From Zoroaster sp. YZ-2022 (taxonomy: Eukaryota; Echinodermata; Asteroidea; Forcipulatida; Zoroasteridae), in assembly GCA_029582265.1 (NCBI GenBank), contig CM055817.1:52922740-52986739 (forward strand): 64,000 bases of DNA. Direction: 5' to 3'. The stretch's first letter is position 1. Every line of letters begins with the position of its first letter. The notes under the pieces are model-generated. The model worked only from the letters and a program-made list of their open reading frames with translations. It did no database searches and was not told the DNA's origin. Position numbers and translations under genes: made by a program. This document shows positions 52,436 through 64,000 of this stretch, piece by piece.

Positions 52436-55238
52436 TTACTTTCGTCTTTTGTATATCTTTTTGGCGTAAGCAATGAACATTTCTCTCGGTAGCTGCCCGC
52501 TGTGTTTGTCGATGAGCTTCAGGAGGTCGTTGTAGCTTTGCTCCTCGTAGTTCCTGTAAACCGTATCCATGTTGAGCTCTTTGTACAAACTCTTGACCAT
52601 GGCAACCTTGGCTGGATTATCAATCCCGTAGTTTTCCTGGGAAAAAAATACACAAAAATGACGTAAAAAAATTGTATAATTGTGACCCGCTTCATCGAAA
52701 TGAGGAATGTCCCCCAAATTTCACATTTTGAGATATGGATATCAACTCTAAAGAGAATTTAATGGGCTTTCTGATCATGCCAAACATTCATTTTAGGTTC
52801 ATTTCATTCCTGTGTTTAGGATGTGATAAATTGATAATGTAACAATGCAGTCATGCACGTTTTGTGAACTTAGGAAATCCATAACACGGAAACATGTGTT
52901 GGGGGACATTCCTCATTTCAATGGAGCAGGTCACATATTTGTTACCTGTTGTTCCTGACAGGGGTAGCTGGGAAAGCGCTGTTGATATCTGCTCCGTCCT
53001 TCAGCCAAAATGGTTACAAGAAAAAATTTGCTAAGCAGATATGTTTTGGTTTACCAGCCAAACTTTCATACAAAATGTGTGTACTTTTTTAGCTGGTAGT
53101 CCATTTTATAATGCTTAGGAAAAATATTTGCTTTATTAGTAGTTTTATGAAATTGAACCCTGAATAGAAGTTTATTCAGGGGGAAATAAAGCAAATATTT
53201 GGGGTTTTACCCCCTTACCTCTAAGATTTCTCGTTGTTCTGGCGTAACCACCTTGAGGGCCTGCACAACCAGCCAGCTACACTTGTTCTCTTCGATGTCG
53301 GTTCCTATCTTGCCGATCACCTCCGGGTTGCCGTAGCAATCAAGAAAGTCGTCCTGGCAACAATGAAAACAACTGTCAAAATATCAACATCACAAATGAT
53401 CGCACGAAGGTGTGAAGGCACAACGTCTGAACTAGGAGGGACTCTTTTTGTCTTGTGACGGATAAGGTTCAACATTTGTAGATGTTTGATACCATCTCCA
53501 ACTTTGACACCAAATTCGCTTTCAGGTACAACTGAGAACATTGTTGTTACAGTTACAGTGTGATTTGTAAAAAATCCTGGTAAATGGGTATCTGGCCTGG
53601 GTTTCCCTTTGGTCTAGAGGACAAAGCCCCCTGAACCTCCTGTGGGTAGCAGGCCTGGGTCTCCCTTTGGTCTAGAGGACAAAGCCCCCTGAACCTCCTG
53701 TGGGTAGCGGGCCTGGGTCTCTCTTTAGTCTAGAGGACAAAGCCCCCTGAACCTCCTGTGGGTAGCGGGCCTGGGTCTCCCTTTGGTCTCGAGGACAAAG
53801 CCCCATGAACCTCCTGTGGGTAGCGGGCCTGGGTCTCCCTTTGGCCTAGAGGACAAAGCCCCCTGAACCTCCTGTGGGTAGCGGGCCTGGGTGTCCCTTT
53901 GGCCTAGAGGACAAAGCCTCCTGTGGGTAGCGGGCCTGGGTCTCCCTTTGGTCTAGAGGACAAAGCCCCCTGAACCTCCTGTGGGTAGCGGGCCTGGGTC
54001 TCCCTTTGGTCTCGAGGACAAAGCCCCATGAACCTCCTGTGGGTAGCGGGCCTGGGTCTCCCTTTGGCCTAGAGGACAAAGCCCCCTGAACCTCCTGTGG
54101 GTAGCGGGCCTGGGTGTCCCTTTGGCCTAGAGGACAAAGCCTCCTGTGGGTAGCGGGCCTGGGTCTCCCTTTGGTCTAGAGGACAAAGCCCCCTGAACCT
54201 CCTGTGGGTAGCGGGCCTGGGTCTCCCTTTGGTCTCGTGACAAAGCCCCATGAACCTCCTGTGGGTAGCGGGCCTGGGTCTCCCTTTGGCCTAGAGGACA
54301 AAGCCCCCTGAACCTCCTGTGGGTAGCGGGCCTGGGTCTCCCTTTGGCCTAGAGGACAAAGCCTCCTGTGGGTAGCGGGCCTAGATCTCCCTTTGGTCTA
54401 GAGGACAAAGCCCCCTGAACCTCCTGTGGGTAGCGGGCCTGGGTCTCCCTTTGGTCTAGAGGACAAAGCCCCCTGAACCTCCTGTGGGTAGCGGGCCTGG
54501 GTCTCCCTTTGGTCTAGAGGACAAAGCCCCCCTGAACCTCCTGTGGGTAGCGGGCCTGGGTCTCCCTTTGGTCTAGAGGACAAAGCCCCCTGAACCTCCT
54601 GCATGTTTTGGAGGATTTACTGACTCTCCACATCCCCACAAACAAGAAACTAGAGGTTTGGACACAATACAGGCTACTTCTTTCTGTTCTTGGTGGCTAC
54701 TTCTCTGTCTTTCAAGGAAATTTTGAGGCCAAGGGAGATTTGTATAAAACATCATGAAATCAGGAAAAAATCCTGAGAAATGACAGTCCTGCAGTTAACA
54801 GGGGCACTGTTGAAAAATGGTAATCATTACCTGGACTTGGAAGAAGTGTCCCATCTGCAGCAAAATAACTTTGGCGTTCTTGTGCGACTCTGCATCTGAT
54901 ATTCCCACCTGTAATAAAGACAGTGAGAAGGGGTCTATTGTATCCTCATTGGGAGAATAGGGTATCAATCAGGATAAAGGTATCTCCCAATCAAGATAGT
55001 ATAAAAAGTGTTGTCACCCAAGGGTTCTCCGATTGGGGTCTATTGTATCCTCATTGGGAGAATAGGGTATCAATCAGTATAAAGGTATCTCCCAATCAAG
55101 ATAGTATAGAAAGTGTCTTCCAATCGGGATAATATAGTTGAAAATAACCCTGTGAACAACAATCGAGCACGTGTTGTTGTCACCGAAAGGTTTCCTGACA
55201 GGGGTCTATAGGAATCCTCATTGGGAGAATAGAGTTTC

Positions 55239-55292
<54 letters not shown>

Positions 55293-58200
55293 TTAGACTT
55301 TAATATAGCGCACGTATCCACCAAACTGGTCCTCAAGGCGCTGTACATTATTACCCCTGCTCATCAGGCTCATAAATCATTCCTGAAACCATCTCAGCTC
55401 CCTGGGGAGTATACAGCTCAATTGCTGCCATTACAACGCATATAGGGCTAATCAAACACAACAACCAATTCTGCCCTCACAGGTACCCATTTACCCCTGG
55501 GTGGAGAGAAACAATTATGGTGAAGTGACTTGCTCAAGGACATCAGCCGCCGCGGTCACAGTCGGGGGTTCGAACCCACTTTCTGACAACTCAGCCATCA
55601 GAACACAAATCCGATGCACTGCACCGCTCGGCCATGGCACTCCACTCCAATTAGGACAAAAGTATCTCCCAATCGAGATAGTATATGTTTATGTTTATGT
55701 TTATACAATTTAGTATAGCGCTCAATACTGCAGTTGAAAAGCATTCACTGGCGCTTTACAAAAAAAGAATAGAAATACAAATTATACAAATATACAAATA
55801 CACACAAGCATATGAAACATAATACTCAAGAAAATGCTCGTGCAAACAGGAAGGTTTTTAGTTTTGATTTGAAGCATTCAAGCGTATCGCAGTTCTTCAC
55901 ATTGTTCGGCAGATCGCTCCAAAATTTGGGCCCAGCGACACTGAAAGATCTGTCACGGAATGTGGCATTTCTCGTGAACGGAACATGTAATACACAGTCA
56001 CTGGCAGAACGTGTAGAATAATGGCTTTCACGTGGCGAATTAAATTCGCAAGATATGGGGTGCCAGGTGGTGAAGACACTTGTACACGAGAACGACCAAT
56101 TTGTACTCAGCGCGGACATGTATGGGAAGAATGTGCAATTTCTTGAGAGCGTCTGTGGAACTTGAGAACTTCGATCTGCCAAGGATAATTTTAGCAGTTT
56201 GGTTCTGTATGCGTTGTAGTGGCCATAATGATGATTTAGGCAAATTAATGAAAAGTGAATTAGCATAATCCATGTGAGAAAATATAAGGCTATTAGCTAT
56301 TTTGAGAGATGAGGTTATGTCCAGATATTTGCGTAATTTTTTGAGGTTGTGCATTCCATATGCAGCAACACGAGCTTTAGAAGATATATGTTTTTTTAGA
56401 GTGAGGTGTTGGTCTAGTTGAACTCCGAGTAGTTTAATAGTATCTGATCGGGCGCATCTGAGCATTCATCAATGATGATTTCATCAAGATGACATTTTGG
56501 TAACAATGCTTTGCTTCCGAATACTATGAGTTCGGACTTAGAATCGTTCATTTTAAGCCGATTTTGACACATCCATTGTTTAATATCATACATTGTAGAT
56601 GACAATGATGATGTCATACTATGCTCGGAATGATTGTCACCGGGATTATATAAAGTGTTGTCGTCACCCAAAGGTTCCACGATTGGGATCTATTGGTATC
56701 CTCATCGGGATAATATGGTTTCAATCAGGATAAAAGTATCTCTCAATCTATACTCGTTGACACTGACACTTTGTTGATTTGACGCATGTATGAAGCACTG
56801 CACGATCAGTGCTTTCCGAGTGTCTGTGAAAAAAATTCCACAGGCAACTTGGGCGGGATTTGAACCCACGACCTCCTGCTTGCTAGTGCAGACGTCTTAA
56901 CCTCTCGACCACCGAGCTTGCCCAATGACGATTGGCCGGTGACAATCCTATTAGCAGTGGGTTCCGTGATATATACATAACAGCAAAAGAAACGTCACCC
57001 CTAAAAATATTTATTATTTTCATTTTATAATTAATATAATTTGTTTAATGAAGAATATTATGAGTATGGAGTGTAACACGAACACAATGTGGCAAATTTG
57101 GTTGACCTCAAAATTCGTCATGCATGACGTCTGAGGACACATAAGCTAAACACGTTCTCAGACTTATCAAAATTTAGGGGGTGACGTTTCTTTTGCTGTT
57201 ATGTATATATAGACTGATGAAATTCATACATGCATCAGTGTAAGGACACAATCAAATCAATTGTTTATCACCCGACGCAAGAATTTCGTCAGTCTACTGA
57301 TGACAGTTTGATTGACGTACCATATGCATCGCCAACGCTACTGGCAGGTAGAATGAATAGAACGCCGTTTTCCACTTCACTATCGCATCGTACCTGAAAA
57401 TAGAAACAAATAACAAATCAATCGGGGGTGTGATTTGACAAAAGTAAAAAAAAAATCCTGAAAAATGGGTACCAGGCCTGGGTCTCCCTTTGGTCTAGAG
57501 GACAAAGACCCCCTGAACCTCCTGTGGGTAGTGGGCCTGGGTCTCCCTTTGGTCTAGAGGACAAAGCCCCCTGAACCTCCTGTGGGTAGCGGGCCTGGGT
57601 CTCCCTTTGGTCTAGAGGACAAAGCCCCCTGAACCTCCTGTGGGTAGTGGGCCTGGGTCTCCCTTTGGTCTAGAGGACAAAGCCCCCTGAACCTCCTGTG
57701 GGTAGCGGACCTGGGTCTCCCTTTGGTCTAGAGGACAAAGCCCCCTGAACCTCCTGTGGGTAGTGGGCCTGGGTCTCCCGTTGGTCCAGAGGACAAAGCC
57801 CCCCTGAAACTCCTGGATGTTTAATTTTGGAGGATTTACAGACTCTCCACATCCCCACAAACAAGAAACTAGAGGCTTGGACACAATACAGGCTACTTCT
57901 TTCTTTCCTTGGTGGCTACTTCTCTTCTTTCAAGAAAACTTTTTGAGGCAAAGCGGGGAGATTTGTAAAAAATCCTGAAATGAGGGAAAATCCGGAGAAA
58001 TCACAGGCTTGGTCAATAATAAGGGACATTTCCATGTATACGTATATGGCCGACAGTTAAGTTACATAATGGAGTGCCATGGTCGAGCGGTTTAGTGCAT
58101 CGGATTTGTGCGCTGATGGCCGAGTCATCAGAATGTGGGTTTGAATCCCAGCCGTGACCGGGGTGCTTGTGTCCTTGAGCAAGACACTTTGCCATAATTG

Positions 58201-58410
58201 CTTCTCTCCACCCAGGGGTAAATGGGTACATACCTGTGAGGGCAGAGTTGGTTGTTGTGTTTGATTAGCCCAAATGCACTGAAATGGCAGCAATTGAGCT
58301 GTATACTCCCCAGGGAGTTGAGATGGTTTCAGGAATGATTTATGCGCCTGATGAGCAGGGGTAATAATGTAATTGTGCCTTGAGCACCAGTTTGGTGCTA
58401 TAGAAGTCCA

Positions 58411-58447
<37 letters not shown>

Positions 58448-61400
58448 AGGTGTAGGCCAAGCACGGAAAGTCAAAATACAACTACTGTGGCTTTCATACA
58501 AAACATATGCATTTTGGCTGCTAGCCTGTTTTATATTGCTTAGCAAAAATAGTTGCTTAGCATAATTTTCTGCAGAGCAGCTCTGTGAAATTGGCCCATG
58601 AAAGAAGCTGAAATCTTTTAACCCTAACTCCCTAGGCCCATTTGCTTAGACATAACCTGAATCCTTCCTAACTCCCTAGGCCCATTTGCTTACACATAAC
58701 CTGAATCCTCCCTAACTCCCTTGGCCCACTTGCTTACATATAACCTGAATCCTTCCTAACTCCCTAGGCCCATTTGCTTACACATAACCTGAATCCTCCC
58801 TAACTCCCTTGGCCCACTTGCTTACACATAACCTGAATCCTTCCTAACTCCCTAGGCCCATTTGCTTACACATAACCTGAATCCTTCCTAACTCCCTAGG
58901 CCCATTTGCTTACACATAACCTGAATCCTCCCTAACTCCCTTGGCCCACTTGCTTACATATAACCTGAATCCTTCCTAACTCCCTAGGCCCATTTGCTTA
59001 CACATAACCTGAATCCTTCCTAACTCCCTAAGCCCATTTGCTTAGACATAACCTGAATCCTTCCTAACTCCCTAGGCCCATTTGCTTACACATAACCTGA
59101 ATCCTTCCTAACTCCCTAGGCCCATTTGCTTACACATAACCTGAATCCTTCCTAACTCCCTAGGCCCATTTGCTTACACATAACCTGAATCCTTCCTAAC
59201 TCCCTAGGCCCATTTGCTTACACAACCTGAATCCTTCCTAACTCCCTGGGCCCATTTGCTTACACATAACCTGAATCCTTCCTAACTCCCTAGGCCCATT
59301 TGCTTACACATAACCTGAATCCTTCCTAACTCCCTAGGCCCATTTGCTTACACATAACCTGAATCCTTCCTAACTCCCTAGGCCCATTTGCTTAGACATA
59401 ACCTGAATCCTTCCTAACTCCCTAGGCCCATTTGCTTACACATAACCTGAATCCTTCCTAACTCCCTAGGCCCATTTGCTTACACATAACCTGAATCCTT
59501 CCTAACTCCCTAGGCCCATTTGCTTAGACATAACCTGAATCCTTCCTAACTCCCTAGGCCCATTTGCTTAGACATAACCTGAATCCTTCCTAACTCCCTA
59601 GGCCCATTTGCTTACACATAACCTGAATCCTTCCTAACTCCCTAGGCCCATTTGCTTACACATAACCTGAATCCTTCCTAACTCCCTAGGCCCATTTGCT
59701 TACACATAACCTGAATCCTTCCTAACTCCCTAGGCCCATTTGCTTAGACATAACCTGAATCCTTCCTAACTCCCTAGGCCCATTTGCTTACACATAACCT
59801 GAATCCTTCCTAACTCCCTAGGCCCATTTGCTTAACATAACCTGAATCCTTCCTAACTCCCTAGGCCCATTTGCTTACACATAACCTGAATCCTTCCTAA
59901 CTCCCTAGGCCCATTTGCTTACACATAACCTGAATCCTTCCTAACTCCCTAGGCCCATTTGCTTACACATAACCTGAATCCTTCCTAACTCCCTAGGCCC
60001 ATTTGCTTAGACATAACCTGAATCCTTCCTAACTCCCTAGGCCCATTTGCTTACACATAACCTGAATCCTTCCTAACTCCCTAGGCCCATTTGCTTACAC
60101 ATAACCTGAATCCTTCCTAACTCCCTAGGCCCATTTGCTTACACATAACCTGAATCCTTCCTAACTCCCTAGGCCCATTTGCTTAGACATAACCTGAATC
60201 CTTCCTAACTCCCTAGGCCCATTTGCTTAGACATAACCTGAATCCTTCCTAACTCCCTAGGCCCATTTGCTTACACATAACCTGAATCCTTCCTAACTCC
60301 CTAGGCCCATTTGCTTACACATAACCTGAATCCTTCCTAACTCCCTAGGCCCATTTGCTTACACATAACCTGAATCCTTCCTAACTCCCTAGGCCCATTT
60401 GCTTACACATAACCTGAATCCTTCCTAACTCCCTAGGCCCATTTGCTTACACATAACCTGAATCCTTCCTAACTCCCTAGGCCCATTTGCTTACACATAA
60501 CCTGAATCCTTCCTAACTCCCTAGGCCCATTTGCTTACACATAACCTGAATCCTTCCTATCTCCCTAGGCCCATTTGCTTACACATAACCTGAATCCTTC
60601 CTAACTCCCTAGGCCCATTTGCTTACACATAACCTGAATCCTTCCTAACTCCCTAGGCCCATTTGCTTACACATAACCTGAATCCTTCCAAACTCCCTAG
60701 GCCATTTGCTTACACATAACCTGAATCCTTCCTAACTCCCTAGGCCCATTTGCTTACACATAACCTGAATCCTTCCTAACTCCCTAGGCCCATTTGCTAA
60801 TACACATAACCTGAATCCTTCCTAATTCCCTAGGCCCATTTGCTTACACATAACCTGAATCCTTCCTAACTCCCTAGGCCCATTTGCTCACACATAACCT
60901 AAATCCTTCATATCTCCCTAGGCCCATTTGCTTACACATAACCTGAATCCTTCCTAACTCCCTAGGCCCATTTGCTTACACATAACCTGAATCCTTCCTA
61001 ATTCCCTAGGCCCATTTGCTTACACATAACCTGAATCCTTCCTAACTCCCTAGGCCCATTTGCTTACACATAACCTGAATCCTTCCTAATTCCCTAGGCC
61101 CATTTGCTTACACATAACCTGAATCCTTCCTAACTCCCTAGGCCCATTTGCTTACACATAACCTGAATCCTTCCTAACTCCCTAGGCCCATTTGCTCACA
61201 CATAACCTGAATCCTTCATATCTCCCTAGGCCCATTTGCTTACACATAACCTGAATCCTTCCTAATTCCCTAGGCCCATTTGCTTACACATAACCTGAAT
61301 CCTTCCTAATTCCCTAGGCCCATTTGCTTACACATAACCTGAATTCTTCCTAACTCCCTAGGCCCATTTGCTTACACATAACCTGAATCCTTCCAAACTC

Positions 61401-61987
61401 CCTAGGCCATTTGCTTACACATAACCTGAATCCTTCCTAACTCCCTAGGCCCATTTGCTAATACACATAACCTGAATCCTTCCTAATTCCCTAGGCCCAT
61501 TTGCTTACACATAACCTGAATCCTTCCTAACTCCCTAGGCCCATTTGCTTACACATAACCTGAATCCTCCAAATTCCTTCAGTAGTAAAGCAAGCACATG
61601 ACATGTATGCACACATGTGTTTCTAATCTGTGATACATGTACATGGCCAGGGACCCTCCCTGCATGCATGGAGCAATAAACAGTGTCCACTGACCCAAGC
61701 ACTGACCTTGCAATCACTACAACAAACATGGATGTACACGTACCATGGAAAGGCAAGTATGCCTAATAACCCCAATCCTCCAAAATCCTTCATTTTAGCA
61801 AAGATCATGTAGCGTGTAACCTCAATCCTTCAAAATCCTTCGCTTTGGCAAAGAGGATTTTGGAGGATTTGGTAAGGTTAGGGTTAAAGAACTGATACCT
61901 TTGTTGTGTGAATCTGTTGAGATCTTTGTTTCCTTCAGGGGACGTGATCAGGTCCAAGGACTGACCAACCACGGTCTGGTATGTGGT
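52436..61987 (-). CDS. FDPS: Farnesyl diphosphate synthase, C-terminal exons (partial)
   Basis: Five minus-strand exons splice in phase: 61987-61899, 57393-57321, 54908-54831, 53353-53219, 52636-52436, encoding the last 191 residues. Motifs in order: [53 protein letters not shown] followed by the second aspartate-rich motif [29 protein letters not shown]; and the C-terminal KIYKRRK typical of FPPS. The enzyme joins isopentenyl diphosphate to DMAPP and GPP to make farnesyl diphosphate, with Mg2+ held by the two aspartate motifs. The first motif (DDxxD) and N-terminal exons were not found and should lie beyond 64000. Introns here hold a 3-kb minisatellite, a 58-bp array, a LINE fragment and SINEs. 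Confidence 0.94.
53580..54605 (+). repeat. 58-bp minisatellite, about 18 units, in FDPS intron
   Basis: Unit gtgggtagcgggcctgggtc + tccctttggtctagaggaca..., with exact 58-bp spacing and some shortened units lacking cccctgaac. A higher-order pattern is visible: the run ggtctcgagg / ggcctagagg / short unit repeats. Flanks are the dispersed repeat of 1680-1960. Confidence 0.93.
54930..55235 (+). repeat. About 105-bp direct repeats (tattgtatcctcattgggag)
   Basis: Three units with gtatcaatcaggataaaggt and gtgttgtcacccaaggg. The array resumes at 55660 and 56650-56755 after insertion of a SINE and a LINE. Confidence 0.8.
55239..55646 (-). mobile_element. tRNA-derived SINE (copy 6)
   Basis: Full length, (AAT)14 tail at the left, box complement (gaacccact, ccgctcggccatgg) at the right. 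Inserted in the 105-bp repeat array of an FDPS intron. Confidence 0.88.
55690..56660 (-). mobile_element. LINE fragment, C-terminal reverse transcriptase region, frameshifted
   Basis: Overlapping minus-strand frames read as one non-LTR retrotransposon pol end. Successive parts are [20 protein letters not shown] (56660-56465), [20 protein letters not shown] and [20 protein letters not shown] (56430-56250), and [19 protein letters not shown]...KTFLFARAF (56000-55830). This fits the CR1/L2-like group. The 5' end is truncated and at least two frame changes break the protein. The 3' end is a short TAAACA repeat at about 55690. Non-functional. Confidence 0.85.
56780..57300 (-). mobile_element. tRNA-related fold-back element (copy 3), split by a MITE
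   Basis: tRNA-like core at 56925-56843 on the minus strand (GCTCGGTGGTCGAGAGG, GGGTTCAAATCCC). The right part (gactgatgaaatt, tgtttatcacccgacgcaag) follows the MITE at 56976-57203. Confidence 0.8.
56976..57203. mobile_element. Mariner-like MITE, 228 bp
   Basis: Terminal inverted repeats CATAACAGCAAAAGAAACGT (about 29 bp), TA on both sides. Comparison with the other two fold-back elements (gatatatataggttgg) shows the empty site. Confidence 0.9.
57425..58003 (+). repeat. 58-bp minisatellite, about six units, inside its dispersed repeat
   Basis: The array 57470-57815 lies between the 5' flank (gtgatttgacaaaagtaaaa) and 3' flank (actctccacatccccacaaa...ctttccttggtggctacttc). It thus shows the complete parent repeat. 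Confidence 0.9.
58070..58446 (+). mobile_element. tRNA-derived SINE (copy 7)
   Basis: Full length: ATGGTCGAGCGGTTTAG box A, GGGTTTGAATCCC box B, long body, (ATT)n tail. In FDPS intron. Confidence 0.9.
58622..61565 (-). repeat. 44-bp minisatellite, about 66 units
   Basis: Unit cctgaatccttcctaactcc + ctaggcccatttgcttacac + ataa. Most units are identical. Variants (ttaga for ttaca, aattccc, a shortened gccattt) recur in blocks, indicating higher-order amplification, e.g. 60600-60900 resembles 61330-61560. The same unit occurs in six copies at 20030-20296. Confidence 0.96.
58622..61883 (-). mobile_element. TTAA element swollen by a 2.9-kb internal minisatellite
   Basis: TTAA at 58618-58621 and 61884-61887; ends CCCTAACTCCC and TTAGGG. 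The right 320 bases are the same body as 1975-2672 and 13020-13220; the rest is a tandem array. It lies in an FDPS intron and ends 12 bases before an exon's splice donor region. Confidence 0.9.
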
Positions 61988-63100
61988 CTGAGGGTAGAAA
62001 ACAAAGAATATACGGTCAACACCAGAGATGTGTACTCGGAATCGGTGAGAAGCCACGTTTTTTTAATTTATTTTTTTTTACTTGCAACTTGAGTTTACTT
62101 GACTTGGACAGAAATATAACTTTAGACTTGTCTTGACGAAGACAAAAACAGCAACAATTGGGCGTCATATTTCTGGCAACAAAACTGGGTTTTATTTTTC
62201 TTGTACTTCTCAAACTATGCTGCAACAAAACGGGGCCATTTTTGTGGAATATATACTACCGTAATTTCCTGCGTATAAGACGCTCGGTGTATAAGGCGCA
62301 TTACCCCAGAATCGGGGGAATGTGATTAAAGTGTCAACGTACAAGGCGCACCGCCGTATAAGGCGCACCATGACCGCTGACACAGAGGCCAGCTGGGTGC
62401 CACTCATTGTCGGGTATCGCCACAAAGGGGTCATTGTGTTGCGCCACTCCCTGAACTGATGGTCTGTGTGCCACAATAAAAACTATTCAATTGAACGAAG
62501 GCCGAGTTTAGTGTTTAGTGAAAATGTTCCCAGAAAAATGTAGCCCTGTCGATCCAATTGTATTGATTTTTAATCGGTTAGCTAACGTGCGTGGGGCTAG
62601 AGATCGGATTGGTTTCAGAAGTATAATTCTCAATATAGTTTGTTTCAAATGAACTATAGCCATCAACAAACACAAATTCGTATAATTATCGTGTCATGTG
62701 CAATGCATCGAAACTGATGTTATTGGTATACGTTAAATTATTTGCTTACCTCCATGCTTGCATAAACAAGCCATTTTCACGACGTGATCCGCGATTCGCA
62801 TCCCGCTCATTTCATTCATAAAAGTGGCAACCATAAATTGTCCAATAAGCATGCAATACGTGCGTGCACGTGCTTCTCTCCATTGCTCAGCCGATTTCCC
62901 TTAATATGCAACTTTCCCAACAAACCTTGTTCAACGTTTACCTGAAGGTCTCGAATGTGGATTCAAGACCCATGGGGACGAGCTTGGTCATGACCTGCAG
63001 GGACACGTGGACGATGATGACATCATAATTCCAGTGCGGTCCAATCAGGTGCCGGAAAGACTGGCCACACACTGCCCGATGGCTTATTTTTTCCGTACCA
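61988..63100. other. FDPS intron or upstream region, one tentative repeat
   Basis: At 62264-62470 short motifs (cgtataagacgctcggtgta, gtataaggcgcaccatgacc) recur within the segment and look transposon-like, but there is no second copy in the window. No FDPS exon with the first DDxxD motif was found. Confidence 0.4.
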
Positions 63101-63101
63101 C

Positions 63102-63179
63102 CACGCTGGCTATGGAGTCAACAGTAAAAGGATAGGAAGAACTCTCTATCCCTTAACTGTTGACTCCATAGCCAGCGTG
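63102..63179. other. 34-bp-stem hairpin, pre-miRNA-like or fold-back element
   Basis: CACGCTGGCTATGGAGTCAA... pairs with its near-exact complement ending CCAGCGTG across a 10-base loop (gaagaactct) with about two mismatches. The surrounding ctgcccgatg is duplicated on both sides (63072 and 63200), suggesting insertion. Confidence 0.6.
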
Positions 63180-63604
63180 TACAAAATAAGTGCGTCCTGC
63201 TGCCCGATGTGATGGCACTTTCCGAATTAAAACACACTGAACAGATCTCGAAGACATCGTGAATTTGTATTCACGGTTTGGGTATTAAATTGTTTTTCAA
63301 CTATTTTGCTGTTGTTTGAAAATGAATAAAACATGGCTTCTTCCTTTTCCCCATATATTAAAATCAATTTATTTTCATTCCCGGTTTAAAAAGTTTTTGT
63401 TTAGATATCGCTTGTGCTTTTTTGATTTTTTTTTGTTTTAAGATTATTACTTAATAAAAAATTTTAAAATTGAAGTATGAAAACGGACTAGGAATAAAGT
63501 ACTTTAAAAGTAACTGGTATAAATATAATTGTCTTGAGCTTTACAAAAAAATAACAATAAAACACACATTTTGGTGTTAGGAAGGTTTCGTGATTGACGG
63601 GAAA

Positions 63605-64000
63605 TGTGACCTATGAGATGAATTGAATGCATGATAAGCATGTGCCAACAACGGTTGTGATACGGCTTTGTCGGTAAGCACGGCCACACAGTAAGGTGAG
63701 TTGAATGCATGATAAGTGTGTGCCAACAACAGTTGTGGTACGCCTTTAGCCGGTAAGCACGGCCACGCAGTAAGGTGAATTGTATGCATGATTGGCATGT
63801 GCCAACAACAGTTGTGGTACGGCTTTGTCGGAAAGCAAGGCAACGCAATAAGGTGAATTGAATGCATGATACATGTGCGCCAACAAAGGTTGTTATGGGC
63901 ATTGTCGGAAACCACAGCACGGCCGTAAAGGTGAATGAATGCATGAAAATCTTGCGCTAACGACCTTCATTGGAAAACACGACCGCTTTGTTAGGTTGAG
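63605..64000 (+). repeat. About 78-bp minisatellite, five units, running off the window
   Basis: gaatgcatgataagcatgtg, ccaacaacggttgtg and cggtaagcacggccac recur with starts at 63629, 63707, 63786, 63864 and 63941. Minus-strand frames (CWHTLIMHS) are artefacts. Confidence 0.88.

Noticed and set aside
58622..61565. CRISPR-like array
   Set aside because: Contiguous 44-bp units without unique spacers, inside an intron of an animal gene: a minisatellite.
62943..62996. Exon of FDPS on the minus strand (VMTKLVPMGLESTFETF)
   Set aside because: Splice-like borders exist, but the phase does not fit the next FDPS exon and the peptide does not resemble FPPS.
63504..63944. 146-codon minus-strand ORF with Cys/His repeats
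   Set aside because: Product of the 78-bp tandem repeat; no domain recognised.

Overview
The window is animal nuclear DNA: intron-rich, AT-rich and crowded with short transposons. Small phase-matched exons with GT/AG borders, tRNA-derived SINEs with (ATT)n tails, a BEL/Pao retrotransposon and a single MYB-type gene point to a marine invertebrate. An invertebrate deuterostome such as an echinoderm fits best, but this is a low-confidence inference.

Five protein-coding genes can be assembled by joining exons by eye. (1) A MYB-family transcription factor on the minus strand (first three coding exons, 5081 to 1065; the rest lies left of the window). (2) A complete OGFR-domain gene on the minus strand (22291 to 9299, six exons, 304 aa). 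(3) A second OGFR-domain gene on the plus strand (27509 to 36940, seven exons, about 553 aa). Genes 2 and 3 are head-to-head paralogues: their five shared domain exons keep the same intron phases. (4) A complete annexin on the plus strand (41792 to 49307, eleven exons, 368 aa) whose N-terminus looks doubly acylated. (5) The C-terminal 191 residues of farnesyl diphosphate synthase on the minus strand (61987 to 52436); its 5' exons lie right of the window or were not found. Annexin and FDPS are convergent.

Most of the remaining DNA is mobile or tandemly repeated. A young, apparently intact BEL/Pao element (13222-19984, near-identical LTRs, 5-bp target duplication, one 1913-codon gag-pol ORF) sits inside a TTAA-flanked transposon. 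That transposon sits inside an older short transposon within an OGFR intron. TTAA-flanked elements with CCCT...AGGG ends recur at least nine times. Several carry internal minisatellites (44-bp and 42-bp units), one expanded to about 3 kb. Other minisatellites (126-bp, 58-bp, 24-bp and 78-bp units), hAT-, mariner- and Harbinger-like MITEs, a LINE fragment, seven SINE copies and three copies of a tRNA-related fold-back element fill introns and intergenic DNA.

The genes do not form an obvious pathway. The points most worth following are the paired OGFR genes with hydrophobic N-termini, an OGFR exon lying between inverted transposon copies, the lipid-anchored annexin, an overlapping upstream ORF at MYB, and the family of TTAA elements that carry satellites.
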